Shown here: positions 28,743-40,436 of the stretch, one piece after another
How the letters are laid out: each line of letters starts with the position of its first letter
How positions within the stretch are numbered: position 1 is the first letter of the stretch
From: Stentor coeruleus
Lineage: Eukaryota; Ciliophora; Heterotrichea; Heterotrichida; Stentoridae
Direction of reading: 5' to 3'
NCBI GenBank assembly: GCA_001970955.1
Contig: MPUH01000021.1
Span: forward strand, 97,205 to 161,204
DNA: 64,000 bases
Notes under the pieces: model-generated
Seen by the model: only the letters and a program-made list of their open reading frames with translations
Told to the model about the DNA's origin: nothing
The model's database searches: none
Program-made: the position numbers and the translations under genes

Positions 28743-30206
28743 ATGAAAAAAGTTTGCATGAGCAAAGTATTCAAACAAGACGGTTCATTAATAAAACACG
28801 TAAAAATTGAGAGAAAAAAGAAGGAAGCTAGAGAAACACTGATTTCAGCTAAAAAAGAACTCCTTGCTAAAACTGAGATGATAAAACTTCTTCAGTCCCA
28901 GCAATTTGAAAACAAAAAACTCAAACAAATGATCCAAAACCAGAAAATTAAAAGTATGAACCTAACTTTTTATGATGAAAAACCTGTGATTACAATACAA
29001 AAGTATATCAGAGGATGGTTTGGAAGAAGATTATATGAGAAAGTAAATAATATATAGATCAGGTTCCAGAAGCTTCAATATGACTCTGATCAAGCTATAC
29101 ATCAAATGAATGAAGAAATACAAAAGCAAATGATTTTGGGGGAATATACTAAAACCGCGGCACTTATCATCCAAAAAAATGTGAAAATTTTTTTACTACG
29201 GCGTAAAATCAAAAGACTAAAGCGGGTTTTTGAGAATTATTACCTAAAAAGCACACAAAACTTTATAACAGTGTTTACAAATACACTACTTTACTGGTCT
29301 TCTAAAAACAAAATCGAGTGTTTAAAATTTATAAAATTCCGAGAGCAAAAACTAGAACAAATCCGCAGAAACCTAGCAATTTTAACAGTGAAAAATTCTG
29401 TCAAACAGAAAAAGTTTAATATACGATCAGGATTAAAACTTCTTAAACGATTAAATAAAAAGAAAATACAGATAATCAGTCAGAGAGCATCGATTCATTT
29501 ACAAGAAGAATTAGATATTCCAACACCACGACCTGATTTTGATGAACTTATGAAAGAACTTGAAGTTGAGTCATTTTCTGATCAAGAACATAAAGAAGCA
29601 CAACGTTTGATGAACCTAAAAAAACTATCTTATAACATCAAAGATATTAATGAAATATCTCTTGCTCCTTTGCTAAACAAAAAATACTCTCAAAATGCAT
29701 CCACTTTTAAAAGTACACCAACAAACCATAATGAAACTCCAAAATTCAGGAACCTAAGCATAAACACTCCTCCTTTAGCAACACAAAAAAGAATGCTTAT
29801 GACAGGTGATCTTCCATCACGGCTTATGTTTTATCCAATCAAAGACTCAAATTGGCATTCTCGTCCATTATCATCTCATAGTCACAAAGTGTCAGAAAAC
29901 ATGAACTTTTTAAAACCAACACAAATTTTCATTAGAAAATTTTCCCAAGATCCACCTTTAACTGAAGAATCTCCTAAAAGAAAAGCACGACCACCAAGTA
30001 AAAAGCTCATGAGAAATACGATATCATCTTTAGCTAAAAAAAGAGGAAAAAAAGTTGGAAGGAGAAATTCAGTTAAAGCTGCAACTAGAATTATTGATAA
30101 AATGGTTGAGACTAATGATGAAAGGGTTAATAAGAATTGGTTTAGTTTACGGAAGAGTGATGCATCGAAAAGTCATAGTTTTGATAGAAAAGAATATTTA
30201 AATTGA
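28743..30206 (+). CDS. IQ-motif (calmodulin-binding) protein, two exons
   Basis: Exons 28743-29042 and 29058-30206 are joined over a 15-nt intron (29043-29057, GTAAATAATATATAG), giving about 482 residues. The first exon carries a coiled coil and IQ motif 1 (ITIQKYIRGWFGRRLYEK); the second carries IQ motif 2 (ALIIQKNVKIFLLRRKIKR), further basic helices, and a Ser/Thr/Pro-rich C-terminal half. It should bind calmodulin or a centrin-like light chain, probably on the cytoskeleton. The stop is TGA, rare here; the next in-frame stop is 27 nt later. A calmodulin-like gene follows 411 bp downstream. Confidence 0.78.
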
Positions 30207-30617
30207 ATTTATTATAGTGGGTCTGCACTTTAGTGCTAGTGTGATAAATAAGTAAACATTATTAAACCTTCAATTTCAATCATCCAATAAATTTTCCAAA
30301 CCTTTTCTACAAGCCTAATAAAAAATTCCAACCCCATCAACAACCTCATAAAACTCTAAATGGAAAACCATATCAAAAATCAAAATGAATTTTCATAAAA
30401 ATCTTAATTTTTTTCAAATTTCAAAACCGACAAAAAAAATCGCTAATCATCTCATATTTTACAAATAAACACATAACCCTCAATCTTTAAATTTATAGTA
30501 ATTAATCAGATATTCTTCCTATAAACATTACTAAAAAATCTAATAATTTTCTTAATCATCCTATAAAGCTTTTAAATAACTAATATACAAATGGTATGGT
30601 AAAATTATAAAAATAAA
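30207..30617. other. C-rich upstream spacer
   Basis: C-rich and G-poor between about 30250 and 30560. No gene seen. Confidence 0.5.
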
Positions 30618-31070
30618 ATGGCAGATGTCGATGAAGCTCAGGTAGAAGCAGAGATTAAAGAGATTTTTGACTACTTTGATCAAGATGGGAGTGGAAATAT
30701 CGACTCTGATGAGTTAAAAGAATGCTTAAAATGCTTAGGAGAAAATGTTGTAGATGAAGAAGTCAATGATATGATAGCAGCAATGGATATAGATGGAGAT
30801 GGGACGATAAATTACTCAGAATTTGTCAAGGAGATGAGAAAACGTTATGGAAAAAGAGATGTTGAAAAAGAGCTACAAGCAGTGTATGCAAGATTTGTTC
30901 AAGATGGGTCATCATTTATAACAAAAGAAGGAGTACAGCATGTTATGAATACTATTTTTAAAGAAGGAATGAATATTGATGAAGCAGAAGATATGATTAA
31001 AGTTGTTGGAGGGGATAAGGGATATGTGACTTTTGAAGAGTTTAAGAAAGTTATGTTAGAAGGAGTTTAG
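30618..31070 (+). CDS. Calmodulin/centrin-like EF-hand protein
   Basis: 150 residues with four EF-hand positions. EF1 (DQDGSGNIDSDE) and EF2 (DIDGDGTINYSE) have complete calcium loops. EF3 (VQDGSSFITKEG) and EF4 (VGGDKGYVTFEE) have lost most calcium-coordinating side chains. So the N-lobe should bind calcium and the C-lobe probably not. Length and spacing are those of calmodulin/centrin. Intronless. The gene is followed directly by tandem repeats, the first of which starts at the stop codon. Confidence 0.88.
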   Translation: MADVDEAQVEAEIKEIFDYFDQDGSGNIDSDELKECLKCLGENVVDEEVNDMIAAMDIDGDGTINYSEFVKEMRKRYGKRDVEKELQAVYARFVQDGSSFITKEGVQHVMNTIFKEGMNIDEAEDMIKVVGGDKGYVTFEEFKKVMLEGV

Positions 31071-31151
31071 TTAGCCTATTATTATATAATTGCTTTAAGA
31101 AAAGATAATAGTTAGCCTATTATTATATAATTGCTTTAAGAAAAGATAAGT
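31070..31151. repeat. Direct tandem repeat, 41-bp period
   Basis: GTTAGCCTATTATTATATAA and its following bases occur twice in a row, at 31070 and 31111, starting in the stop codon of the EF-hand gene. The copies look identical. Confidence 0.85.
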
Positions 31152-31454
31152 GTTTGATAGATTAATATTATAAGGGTTTTATAGTTTTATATAAGGTAAA
31201 GGGTTTTAAGTTAATAAAGGATAGGGTTTTGTATATAAGTAAATATTATAATGATATTTAGGAGAATTAGTTTTATAGATAATAATTTTATTGTAGCAAA
31301 TAAGTGTTTGATAGATTAATATTATAAGGGTTTTATAGTTTTATATAAGGTAAAGGGTTTTAAGTAAATAAAGGATAGGGTTTTGTATATAAGTAAATAT
31401 TATAATGATATTTAGGAGAATTAGTTTTATAGATAATAATTTTATTGTAGCAAA
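31147..31454. repeat. Direct tandem repeat, 154-bp period
   Basis: Two copies (31147-31300 and 31301-31454) starting TAAGTGTTTGATAG and ending TTGTAGCAAA, differing at about one base. Noncoding, G-rich and C-poor. It adjoins the 41-bp repeat. Confidence 0.88.
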
Positions 31455-31544
31455 TGATTTGATTAATATAATTTATTGTATTAGTAAAGACTAGAAGCCT
31501 CTAAACTTCATTTAACGTCATTATTAAACATATTTCTAAAGTCT

Positions 31545-34500
31545 CTAATTCCTATAGCTCTTTTCCTCAGACTCTTTAATATCTTTCAAATCACGGTCTT
31601 CCCAATCTTCCACCGACTCCATTGACCTTTTCCAAGTTATCTGTCTTTTAAGCATCGTAATCTCAATTTTCTTTTTAAGTATCATCGGCTTCAAATGACT
31701 ATGAAAAGAAACAATATTCGGTAAATATCTTCCAATAACATTATCAATAACTTGAATTTTTGTATCTTCATTTAATAATTTATAAGCCATAAAAACTGGT
31801 CTTCTTTGATCATTTTCTTCAATTTTCTTTTTGACTGTGTTTATCATTTCAAGAAAACTTGGGGAATTTTTCCCACATTGCATTGCACGCCATTTCATTT
31901 CTTTTATAATTAAGGAACATCGATTGTGTAATATTTGCATTCGACGTTGAAGTTCATTAGAATCAATATTGCCGATGAATTTTTCTTGTGCTTCTTTTTT
32001 AAAGTAGTCTTTTTCTAGGGCGAAAATTGTGAAGCGCTCATATGAGATGGCTGGATAACTTTGGCCGTTCATTTCAGCTATGAGGTCTGAGTAGGATTGG
32101 AAGCAGTTAATTGAAAGCTCATAAGCGTATTTTTCGGCTTCAATATTTCTGAAGAGCAGGTCAAATTCTTCAAATTGCAAGAATTTATCCCCGTTAAGAT
32201 CAGCTGCATCAAACAGATCTTTAACATTATTAGTCGACAATTTTAAGAAATTTTTATAATGCTGAATAACAAACAAAGCAAATTCAGTTTTTTCCACAAC
32301 ACCCTGATTAATGCACTTAGGACAGGGTTTAGTAATTTTTCCAAGATCATTTCTTATCAAAATCAACTCACTCTCACTAAACTTATCATGAAAATACTCA
32401 TTCAAAACCTCATAACATCTAATTGTCGGTATTAGCGGATCATCAGTTTCTGAAACATTAATTTCAACACCTAGCTTAGAATATTTATGTAAAAGGTCAA
32501 CCGTTAATACAAAAGTTCTAAAAAACTCAATTTCTAAAGGTTCATATAATCCTAAAAACCTAGCAAAAATGCCGATTTGAGGGATAGTTTTATGGAAGTC
32601 ACATGCGCTCAAAAACTGTTTATATTTAGTTTCAAGTACTTTTTTAAGCCCTCCATGTTTAGCTACAAAATGATCATAAGCATAAATATGCAAAGGTTGT
32701 GTCTGAACAATCTGTTCCTCCTTCATTTGCATATTATAATCTTGTATTATTGTATTTATCAGCTTCAAAAGTGTTATACTACGTATACTAACTTTACTCC
32801 TAGGCTCTTTATTATTCAAAGCCTTCCTAAAAATATCCTCAGCTGGAGAAACTGTATCTTTTTTAAATAAAACAACACGCTGATTAAGTTTAAATTCTTT
32901 AACTACAGTTGTACGTTTCCTTGTTTCATGGACAACACGTTTAAATTGATTTCTTCTTTTATTTGAACTTAAAAACTTATTAATTTGCTCTTTGAGCTGT
33001 TCATTTTCTTCTTTTAATTTAACGTTTTCTTTATAAGTTAAAAAGATTTGCTTACGTAGTCTTAAAGTTTCGTATTTATCGTATTTTCTTTTTTGGACCA
33101 TTTCATCGTATCCACTTTTGAAACTGGCGATTTTCTTTTTATTTTGCCCTATGACGTTCATGGTAATTTTTTTGACTAGGGTTTTTAAGGTGTTTTTTTG
33201 TTTCTCGCTTCGGAAACCTTTGAATATGTCGGTGTGCATTTCTTCAGGGTTTTCAACTTCGATTTGTAGGTCGAAATGCTTGAACTCTTCTTCGGCGATA
33301 TTTTTACCAAAGTAGTTTTCTATTTCTTCATTGTTCCAAGTTTCGTTTTTTATTTTTTCTATGAGGATACTTTCTAGGATTCTGATATCTGGAGGAAGGT
33401 GTTCTTCAATATAGCTGTCGACTGGTGGATCGACGAAATCTTCAAGTTCAGTTATTGTTGTGATATCAACAGAGTTGACTAGATCTTTAGTATCTAAAGC
33501 AACATCAATAAGTTCTTCAGCTGTTTCTTCGATTTTCCCCTGGATTTCATGCATTTTCATTTTGTTTTCTAAGTCGATTTTATCAAGTTCTATAAGAGCA
33601 TTGAAATCAATCTCAGCATTATCTGGAAGATTTACTTGAGCTAAATCCCCACAAAGTGGATCACTAAGGAAAAGTTTACTCAACTCACGGAAACGGATTT
33701 TGCTTTTGGTCTGTACTTTTTTAATCCCTGGCATATTATCATCCATTTCTTCTAAGACAATTTTTTGTACTTCTTTCAGGTTCCTATAGTCATCTTCTAA
33801 ACGAATAAGACGTACTTTATCTTTACTGTATTGTTGTTGGAGTACTATTATTCTATGTTTTAATTCTTCACATTTTATTGTGCTGGTTTTCAATTTAATA
33901 GTCAAATCACTAATTTGTTCATTGAGTGCTTTTATCGTTTGGTCTCTTGTAACTATTTTTTGTTCTAACTCAACTATTTCTTTATTATACCTATCTTTAA
34001 TTGATGTAGTTTCTGTTTCAAAGCGCTTCTCCTGTAAAATTTTGCTTTTTTGATAAATATTAATTGTTTTTATCATAATACTAAAATAAGTTTTCCATAC
34101 TCTTTCAAGTAATTCTCCTCTATCAGCACAATGAACTTTTATCTGTCTAACAATTTCCTTTAAACACATTGTGTATATAATCTGTGCATTTTCAAACATT
34201 TCCCCTTTGGTAAAATCAGTATTTTTTAATATTTTTTCCAGCATAAAATTAAGCCAATTCGATAGCATTTTAACTTCTTTACGACTTGATGGTCCACCTA
34301 AATCATCTAAACTCAGACCTTGGGGTTTTTTTAATATCCCTCCTTTAACAAAATCATTTGCAAAATCAGAGATGTTTATATATTTTGTTGTGTTTAAACT
34401 CCATAATAAAAGATCTGCTTGGGTTATTTGTTTTTTAAGCTCAACTAGGTTTGTTGGTAAAGAAAATATTGGTGATGAATCTTTGACACCTATAGAAACA

Positions 34501-34838
34501 AGGAGTTCATCATGCATTTTGTTTTGGATTTTTTCAATAGATGAAACTATCATGGAATCAAGAAAACATGAGACATCTCTTGAGTTTTCAAGTTTTAAAG
34601 GAGTTGATTTATCTTCTGAAATCCTGGATTTTATAATATTTGATCTGTGTCTTGTTAGGTAAGGGTCATGATCTAAAGGTGGCAAGGTTTCATACATGAT
34701 TTCTTTAGGTTTTACTCTTATTTTGTTTTTAAGCTCACTTTTACTCATAGGCAATGTTTTGTCAAGATACTCTTTAATGAAATTAGGCTTGGTTGGCTCA
34801 GAGATGATTTCTGAATAGTCAGCTGAAAAATTATGCAT
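31545..34838 (-). CDS. Large coiled-coil protein with an EF-hand
   Basis: 1097 residues, intronless, the longest gene in the window. The N-terminal 250 residues are mixed polar; residues about 270-390 form a long coiled coil (KEIVELEQKIVTRDQ, KALNEQISDLTIKLK), and another coiled coil follows near 620-650 (KLKEENEQLKEQINKF). Near residue 920-935 there is one EF-hand (DLNGDKFLQFEEF) with a good calcium loop. The C-terminus is basic and helical. The layout suggests a cytoskeletal or ciliary scaffold, but I cannot assign a family. The ATG follows TTTTATAA directly. Confidence 0.75.
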   Translation of the reverse strand: MHNFSADYSEIISEPTKPNFIKEYLDKTLPMSKSELKNKIRVKPKEIMYETLPPLDHDPYLTRHRSNIIKSRISEDKSTPLKLENSRDVSCFLDSMIVSSIEKIQNKMHDELLVSIGVKDSSPIFSLPTNLVELKKQITQADLLLWSLNTTKYINISDFANDFVKGGILKKPQGLSLDDLGGPSSRKEVKMLSNWLNFMLEKILKNTDFTKGEMFENAQIIYTMCLKEIVRQIKVHCADRGELLERVWKTYFSIMIKTINIYQKSKILQEKRFETETTSIKDRYNKEIVELEQKIVTRDQTIKALNEQISDLTIKLKTSTIKCEELKHRIIVLQQQYSKDKVRLIRLEDDYRNLKEVQKIVLEEMDDNMPGIKKVQTKSKIRFRELSKLFLSDPLCGDLAQVNLPDNAEIDFNALIELDKIDLENKMKMHEIQGKIEETAEELIDVALDTKDLVNSVDITTITELEDFVDPPVDSYIEEHLPPDIRILESILIEKIKNETWNNEEIENYFGKNIAEEEFKHFDLQIEVENPEEMHTDIFKGFRSEKQKNTLKTLVKKITMNVIGQNKKKIASFKSGYDEMVQKRKYDKYETLRLRKQIFLTYKENVKLKEENEQLKEQINKFLSSNKRRNQFKRVVHETRKRTTVVKEFKLNQRVVLFKKDTVSPAEDIFRKALNNKEPRSKVSIRSITLLKLINTIIQDYNMQMKEEQIVQTQPLHIYAYDHFVAKHGGLKKVLETKYKQFLSACDFHKTIPQIGIFARFLGLYEPLEIEFFRTFVLTVDLLHKYSKLGVEINVSETDDPLIPTIRCYEVLNEYFHDKFSESELILIRNDLGKITKPCPKCINQGVVEKTEFALFVIQHYKNFLKLSTNNVKDLFDAADLNGDKFLQFEEFDLLFRNIEAEKYAYELSINCFQSYSDLIAEMNGQSYPAISYERFTIFALEKDYFKKEAQEKFIGNIDSNELQRRMQILHNRCSLIIKEMKWRAMQCGKNSPSFLEMINTVKKKIEENDQRRPVFMAYKLLNEDTKIQVIDNVIGRYLPNIVSFHSHLKPMILKKKIEITMLKRQITWKRSMESVEDWEDRDLKDIKESEEKSYRN

Positions 34839-35924
34839 TTATAAAATAATTAGCTTGAGAATTTTATTAGAAATAAAAAGTTTATGAGTAGAAAAAGTAG
34901 ATTGGATATGAAGGAATGATAAAGGAGGAGGATTTTTTAAATCATGAAGTTTTTTGAATATAAAGGGCTGATGATATTGATATAGAATAGGATTTTTGCA
35001 ATTTGTAAGAAATTTTATTAATGCTATGAATTTGATAGTTTATATAAAGTAAGATTTTTAATGGAGGAAATTAAGATATAGTTAGGAAAAATTGTAGGGA
35101 TACTTGCTGACAAATGAAAACTTTTGCTAATGTTTCCCTTTATCTTAATTAGATTTATATACATGGAATTATAAGATGGCGTTAGGGATTCTATCATTAT
35201 GAAATTATAAGAATTAGAAATTATGGCAAACTTACTTTATAATGATCAGTAAGAATTAGGGCAAATACAATTCATTCCTAAAGCTAAAAAAAGTTAAAAT
35301 CCTATGACTTAAACTATTTATTATTAAACCTAATCATTATATCATAATAGCTGCAATAAGTACACAAGCTTATACTGTGATTAATTGACATGATTAATTC
35401 AATCGAATTTAACTCATAAATCAATAGAGAAAATGCTAAGAATTAAAGTTATTAATCAATAAAAAAGCGATTTTCGAATTAGAAAAAACTTTTCAAGAGC
35501 CAATTTATAACTACACAAAATAAACACTATATATTTTAAAACAAAATAAAATCCTACCACAAAGTTTATTTTCCTAACAGCAAAATATAATTATTAAAAC
35601 CCAAAACTCATAATCAAAAGCCACAAACCCAAACTAAAATTATAAAACCTATTATCTATCATCTATCATAATCTCAAAAATTATCATACTCAATACTATA
35701 CTAAAATCTCTAATATTTTATTATCATCATCATTTTCACCACCTTACCAGTTTTTTTCTTAAAAATTCTCATCTAATTTCCTTAAATATTAAATCTTACT
35801 ACTCCTCCATATCCCNTTAAATTTTACTACTCCTCCATATCCTAAATACAATCCATATCTCATCATCTAAAAGTCATTCTAATAATATAACAAATATGAT
35901 AAAATCTCAATCGAATGATTAATA
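34839..35924. other. Divergent spacer
   Basis: Between two divergent genes. The last 350 bp are C-rich and G-poor, as expected upstream of a plus-strand gene. Contains an undetermined base at 35816 and a 28-bp repeat around it. No gene. Confidence 0.55.
35796..35843. repeat. 28-bp direct repeat around an undetermined base
   Basis: TTACTACTCCTCCATATCC occurs at 35796 and 35824, with the single n of the window between them. This may be a local assembly or consensus problem. Confidence 0.6.
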
Positions 35925-36680
35925 ATGGCTTATCGTTTAGTCTTAGTACGTCACGGGGAAAGTACATGGAACCAAGAAAACCGCTTCACTGGGTGGACAG
36001 ACGTTCCTCTAGCAGGTAAAGGTGTAGAAGAAGCAAAAGAAGGTGGTCAGCTTCTTCGCGAGCAGAATTTCCAATTCGACACTGTGCATACTTCAGTATT
36101 AAAAAGAGCAATCCAAACAATGAACATCGTTTGTTCAGAAATTGATCAAGAATACTTACCGATAAACAAACATTGGAGATTAAACGAAAGACATTATGGT
36201 GGACTTCAAGGTTTAAACAAATCAGAGACCGCAGCTCTTCATGGTGAGGAACAAGTTCTTATATGGAGAAGATCATATGATATCCCCCCACCATCATTAG
36301 AAGTAACAGATCAAAGACATCCTTCACATGAAGCTAAATACAAAAGTTTACCAGTTGATATTTTACCTAAGACAGAATGTTTAAAGGACTGTATTGAAAG
36401 GGTTTTACCTTATTGGTACGACCATATTGCCCCTGATATTCTATCTGGAAAAAGAGTTTTGATTGTAGCTCATGGAAACTCATTAAGAGGACTTGTCAAG
36501 CATCTTGATAAAATGACTGAAGATGCGATCTTAAAACTTAATATCCCTACAGGAATTCCTTTAGTATATGAACTTGACGCTAACTTACAGCCTACAAGAC
36601 ATTATTATCTAGCTGATGATGAGACAGTAAGAAAACGTATTGAAGCTGTGGCTAATCAGGGCAAGGCCAAACCAGCATAA
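35925..36680 (+). CDS. gpmA: Phosphoglycerate mutase, 2,3-BPG dependent
   Basis: 251 residues. It interconverts 3- and 2-phosphoglycerate in glycolysis. The catalytic phosphohistidine motif is [10 protein letters not shown] (His near residue 9), followed by [10 protein letters not shown], the [11 protein letters not shown] segment and the second histidine motif [12 protein letters not shown] (about 184). The length equals that of bacterial GpmA and animal PGAM. Intronless with strong codon use. The ATG is preceded by AATGATTAATA. High confidence. Confidence 0.97.
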   Translation: MAYRLVLVRHGESTWNQENRFTGWTDVPLAGKGVEEAKEGGQLLREQNFQFDTVHTSVLKRAIQTMNIVCSEIDQEYLPINKHWRLNERHYGGLQGLNKSETAALHGEEQVLIWRRSYDIPPPSLEVTDQRHPSHEAKYKSLPVDILPKTECLKDCIERVLPYWYDHIAPDILSGKRVLIVAHGNSLRGLVKHLDKMTEDAILKLNIPTGIPLVYELDANLQPTRHYYLADDETVRKRIEAVANQGKAKPA

Positions 36681-37039
36681 CTAATTAGAAAAGCATAGTC
36701 ATAGACATTTTCTATATATGATAATTTCTTTATATTTCCATTTTATACATAGAGTTGTTTATAATTTTTGCATACAAAACTATACCGAATGCATATGTTA
36801 AAAATGTTAATATCAAATTTAGAATTTATAGCTCAATATTAGGTTTTTTATTATAGATTTTCTTATGAAAGACCATTTAGAATTTTCTTATAGAAAAATA
36901 TAAAATCCTATATGAAAAGTAATCATTTATAAACCGAGAATGCTGAGGAGAACCAAGGCCACTCCATTTACTATTGAGCATTATTTTATAAATATAAGAA
37001 AAAATACAAGAAAGTATAAAAAAATTAACTTTATGTTAC
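36681..37039. other. Convergent spacer
   Basis: Lies between two converging genes. AT-rich, no gene or repeat seen. Confidence 0.5.
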
Positions 37040-37414
37040 TTAATATTGCTTTAAAGCCATAACTCTTCGTCTTGTTATACAAGAATTAGAAATACTGCAT
37101 AAACCAATAGGCTTTGGGGCTATTGAACATTGGTCTCTAATGCAAACTGGCTCAATTTCTTTCTCGAGTGATGTGTAAATTTCAGCTAAATTAGTTTGTA
37201 ATTTACTGTATATGTGCTTCTGTTCATCAGATATGTGTGTAAATAAATTTTTGACCTGTGTTGGTTCAACTAAAACTAGGTCTTCAAAGCAGTTTCTTGT
37301 TTCATTATCACTGTCGTACTCCATGTCAATTGTACTGGCATCAGAGATTCTTTTCACTGGCTCTTCAACTATGAGTTCATGGCATTGCATTTTATGAATA
37401 TAAATGGTTGTCAC
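37040..37414 (-). CDS. Small Cys-containing hypothetical protein
   Basis: 124 residues, or 116 if the second ATG at 37390 (MQCHELIVEE) is used; that one has the CATAAA-ATG context typical of starts here. Acidic first half (DMEYDSDNE), helical middle (LFTHISDEQKHIYSKL), then a run of cysteines and a basic ITRRRVMAL end. G-rich upstream flank supports a real gene. Not recognised. Confidence 0.5.
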   Translation of the reverse strand: MTTIYIHKMQCHELIVEEPVKRISDASTIDMEYDSDNETRNCFEDLVLVEPTQVKNLFTHISDEQKHIYSKLQTNLAEIYTSLEKEIEPVCIRDQCSIAPKPIGLCSISNSCITRRRVMALKQY

Positions 37415-38181
37415 TATATTTAATATTATGCTATTAGAAATAGAAAATAAGTTAGATTTTGTGTTGAATTTAAGGATTTGAAAAACTTTTTAGAGGTTTT
37501 AAAGGATTAGGATAAGTTTATATGGATGTGTTTTAGAAATTGATGGATTATGGTCTAGGGATATTGAAAAAAAAAATTGGGTTAGGGTGGATAAACCGTT
37601 TCTATAGTCAAAGAGTAGGAAATTTTAGCGTCGCAGAATTTTGAGTGGGAGTTTTGGTGGTTTTAGGTAGAATTTGTCTGATGGTGATAGGATGTTTTTT
37701 TAGGGTTAAGTGAGAAAATTCTAAGGATGGTGAGATTATTGCTTATAGTGAGGGAAATCCTTACTTACAATGGCTTGTATAAAAATTATACATTGTTATA
37801 ATTTTGGTAAGTTTTTTTTAAGCTATATAAGTTTGTATTATTTTTTGCGAAAACATGAATATTTAATAAAGCCGATACTCCATAGACAAAAATCTTAACT
37901 TTTTCTAATCAACTTGTTTTTTATTTATTTTTATCCTAGTCTTTTTACCTTTTTATATAGTCATAGTTTAAATAAAAAATACTTCAAATTTTTTTTTTAG
38001 AAAATTCAAAATCTCTTCACATCTATTGCCTATATTTAAATTTACACTATTCAAAAGCCAACAAAAGCTTAAAATCTTGCTTTTCTACAATTAATATATC
38101 TTAAATAATTTTCTCTCCCAAAATTTTTTTAAACTTCATCTACGTACTTACCTCTCAGATTACTTTTGTTAAATAAAATAA
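37415..38181. other. Spacer with a strand-composition switch
   Basis: G-rich and C-poor to about 37750, C-rich and G-poor from about 37880. Marks the 5' flank of one minus-strand gene followed by the 3' flank of the next. No gene. Confidence 0.5.
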
Positions 38182-39339
38182 TTAAAAACTATTAATTAAT
38201 TCCTCTACTAGCTGAGTTATATTGTTTTTAGAAGCAACTAAAATCTCATACAAACTTTTGACTTCATTAACTAAATTTTTGTTTTGAAGTGTATTTTTTA
38301 CTCCAAAAGAATTTGAAGGAGTAGGACTTGAACATGATGATGAGTTAGATGAGTATTTTTGAAGATATTCAGATGATTCTGTAATAGAATCTCTTGGGGA
38401 AAAGTTCGAAGGACAAATCGGACTCTCAATTGCCGTATTTGAAATTGTTTTATTATGTTTTGAAGAAGGTAGTCTCGGGCTTAAGAGTTTACTATAAGAC
38501 TGTCGGCGAATATGCGACAATTTTAAAGCATTTTCAGTCCTAAGTTCATTAAGTTTTGTATTTTTCCTGCTGATTTCCATAAGAACTGCGTCTTTATCAT
38601 GATGATTTAAAGCTGATGATAATTGATGAGTAAGTTCAGTGATTTCTTGTTTTATCTGTGTTATTTGATCTTCAATTAAAGGTTCTGTGTTTATTCCTAT
38701 TATCTTCTTACAATAAATTTGGCTTAGTTTTTCAATTTCTATATTGAGTTTTTCAGTGAAATTTTGGATTTTTACCACACAAATAGGTTTTTCTATATCC
38801 TCAGCTGTAGAATATTCAGTTTTTTTATTTTTCATCAAATCTCGGGGTTTTGTTTGTATTGGAGGTATTTTGTTTTTCCTCTGAGATTTTTTAGATAAAG
38901 TGCAATTTTCCCAGTATTTTTGCGCATATTCCATTTGTTTTTCGATATTATCTTCAAAGTCTGATGTAAATTCTGCATAATTTTCTTTTAGATAATCTTT
39001 AGCAGCAATTTCAGCTGGTGTGGGTTCATAGTGTTTTTGATATTTTATGAAGCTTGTATAATAGTCTTGAAATGATGATGTAATACTATTTGCTATGTAG
39101 GTTTTCGGTACAAGAGATGATTGTTTTATATTTAGACTTAAAACAAGATTGCCAAATTTTAGGAAAAGATACTCAGGGTGCTCTGATGGGTATTTTAGAT
39201 ATTCTTGGAAGGTATTTAGTGCCTTTTGTATTTCCACAATTGTACAAGTTGCACATTGGATGTTATTTTCAGTGTCATTTAAATTAGACAGCGTTGAAGT
39301 ATTGCTTCGGTTAATTTCCCGATCTTTATTCAGGGACAT
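38182..39339 (-). CDS. Coiled-coil hypothetical protein
   Basis: 385 residues. Mostly helical and charged; a coiled-coil region lies at about 205-275 (EDQITQIKQEITELTHQL). The region around 290-345 is serine/proline-rich (SSSCSSPTPSNSF) and probably disordered and phosphorylated. A short helical end follows. No domain recognised. The start ATG follows TTTTATAA directly, which supports it. Confidence 0.65.
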   Translation of the reverse strand: MSLNKDREINRSNTSTLSNLNDTENNIQCATCTIVEIQKALNTFQEYLKYPSEHPEYLFLKFGNLVLSLNIKQSSLVPKTYIANSITSSFQDYYTSFIKYQKHYEPTPAEIAAKDYLKENYAEFTSDFEDNIEKQMEYAQKYWENCTLSKKSQRKNKIPPIQTKPRDLMKNKKTEYSTAEDIEKPICVVKIQNFTEKLNIEIEKLSQIYCKKIIGINTEPLIEDQITQIKQEITELTHQLSSALNHHDKDAVLMEISRKNTKLNELRTENALKLSHIRRQSYSKLLSPRLPSSKHNKTISNTAIESPICPSNFSPRDSITESSEYLQKYSSNSSSCSSPTPSNSFGVKNTLQNKNLVNEVKSLYEILVASKNNITQLVEELINSF

Positions 39340-40436
39340 TTATAAAATTACACATAGAATGCTTTATGTAGTAAAAGAATTGAGGATAAGCTTATTAAAA
39401 GTGATAATCTTTATTTTAATATATTATTTTGTTGAGCTTTCTGTCTAGTTCCTATTTTTTGTGATTTACAATATAAGATCTTATAATAACTAACTATATC
39501 AAAATATTGATTTTATAATTATTTGTATCAGAAATCAAAAAGTTGTATTTTATTCTTAATATTTTATATGGTATCACATAATACTTCTAAATACATAAAA
39601 ATCAATCTAAGAATCATGAGAAATAACTTATAAATAATTATAAGCATTATATCTATTCAAATGTTTTATGGAATGAAGGATTTGAAAAAACACTTAGAGA
39701 AAACCACGAAAAACAAGAAATAATCAAGATCGACAGAGAAATAAAAAACTTTATCACGAAAATATACTATAAAAAAAAGAAAATTAGCAAGGGCTGGACA
39801 ATAGTCAAGCGATAATTCCTATTTAACTACAAGATTTTTATTTACAAAATTTATAAAACAGATTCAACAATATATTACTCAAATGCTAATAAAAGAATAT
39901 GAAAAATACTCGAAGATAATAGAAACTAAAAATCAAAGAAAAAAATAAAAGTTGGAATATTAACAACAACAAAATACTTAGGAAAAATATAAAAGAAAAA
40001 TAACAAAAGTGATAGAGAAAGTTAAAAGAGAAATGCGAAAAAGTATTAGGAAAAAAATGTTAATATTAGCTAGCAATAATACATTATCTAATTTGATAAT
40101 AAAAAATCTTTACCAAAAACCAATTAATTCAAAATTAAAATATAAATCTAATAAAATTCTCCCTAAAACCCTACAAATCCACTCACACAAACATAAAATA
40201 ATTTTATTTAAAATTAAACCTCAAACCATCTTATAATCCTCTAAATATCCAATCTCATCATCTTTTCCAACATCATCAATAATTTCAATATCCCTACATG
40301 ATGATTATAAGTAAATTCCAACATATAATTATTAAAAACTTTAATTTTACTATAAAAATTCGCATCATATAAAACAATATTTCCCAACTCAAAAACGAAA
40401 TCTGAAATTTGTCTATGAATTTGAAAATAAAAACAT
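39340..40436. other. Spacer with weak coding traces
   Basis: Plus-strand lysine-rich frames around 39680-39810 (KIDREIKNFITKIYYKKKK) and 40009-40236 look like A-rich low-complexity sequence. From about 40130 the plus strand is C-rich, as after minus-strand genes. No supported gene. Confidence 0.4.

Noticed and set aside
30204-30206. TGA read as tryptophan (Blepharisma-type code)
   Set aside because: Conserved genes use TGG at Trp and none needs TGA as sense; the IQ gene ends sensibly at this TGA.
35816-35816. Undetermined base as a contig join
   Set aside because: A single n inside a 28-bp repeat is suggestive of consensus ambiguity, but flanking genes are intact and nothing else indicates a misjoin.
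40009-40236. 75-codon plus-strand frame
   Set aside because: A- and C-rich low-complexity sequence in the 3' flank of a minus-strand gene; no protein-like pattern.
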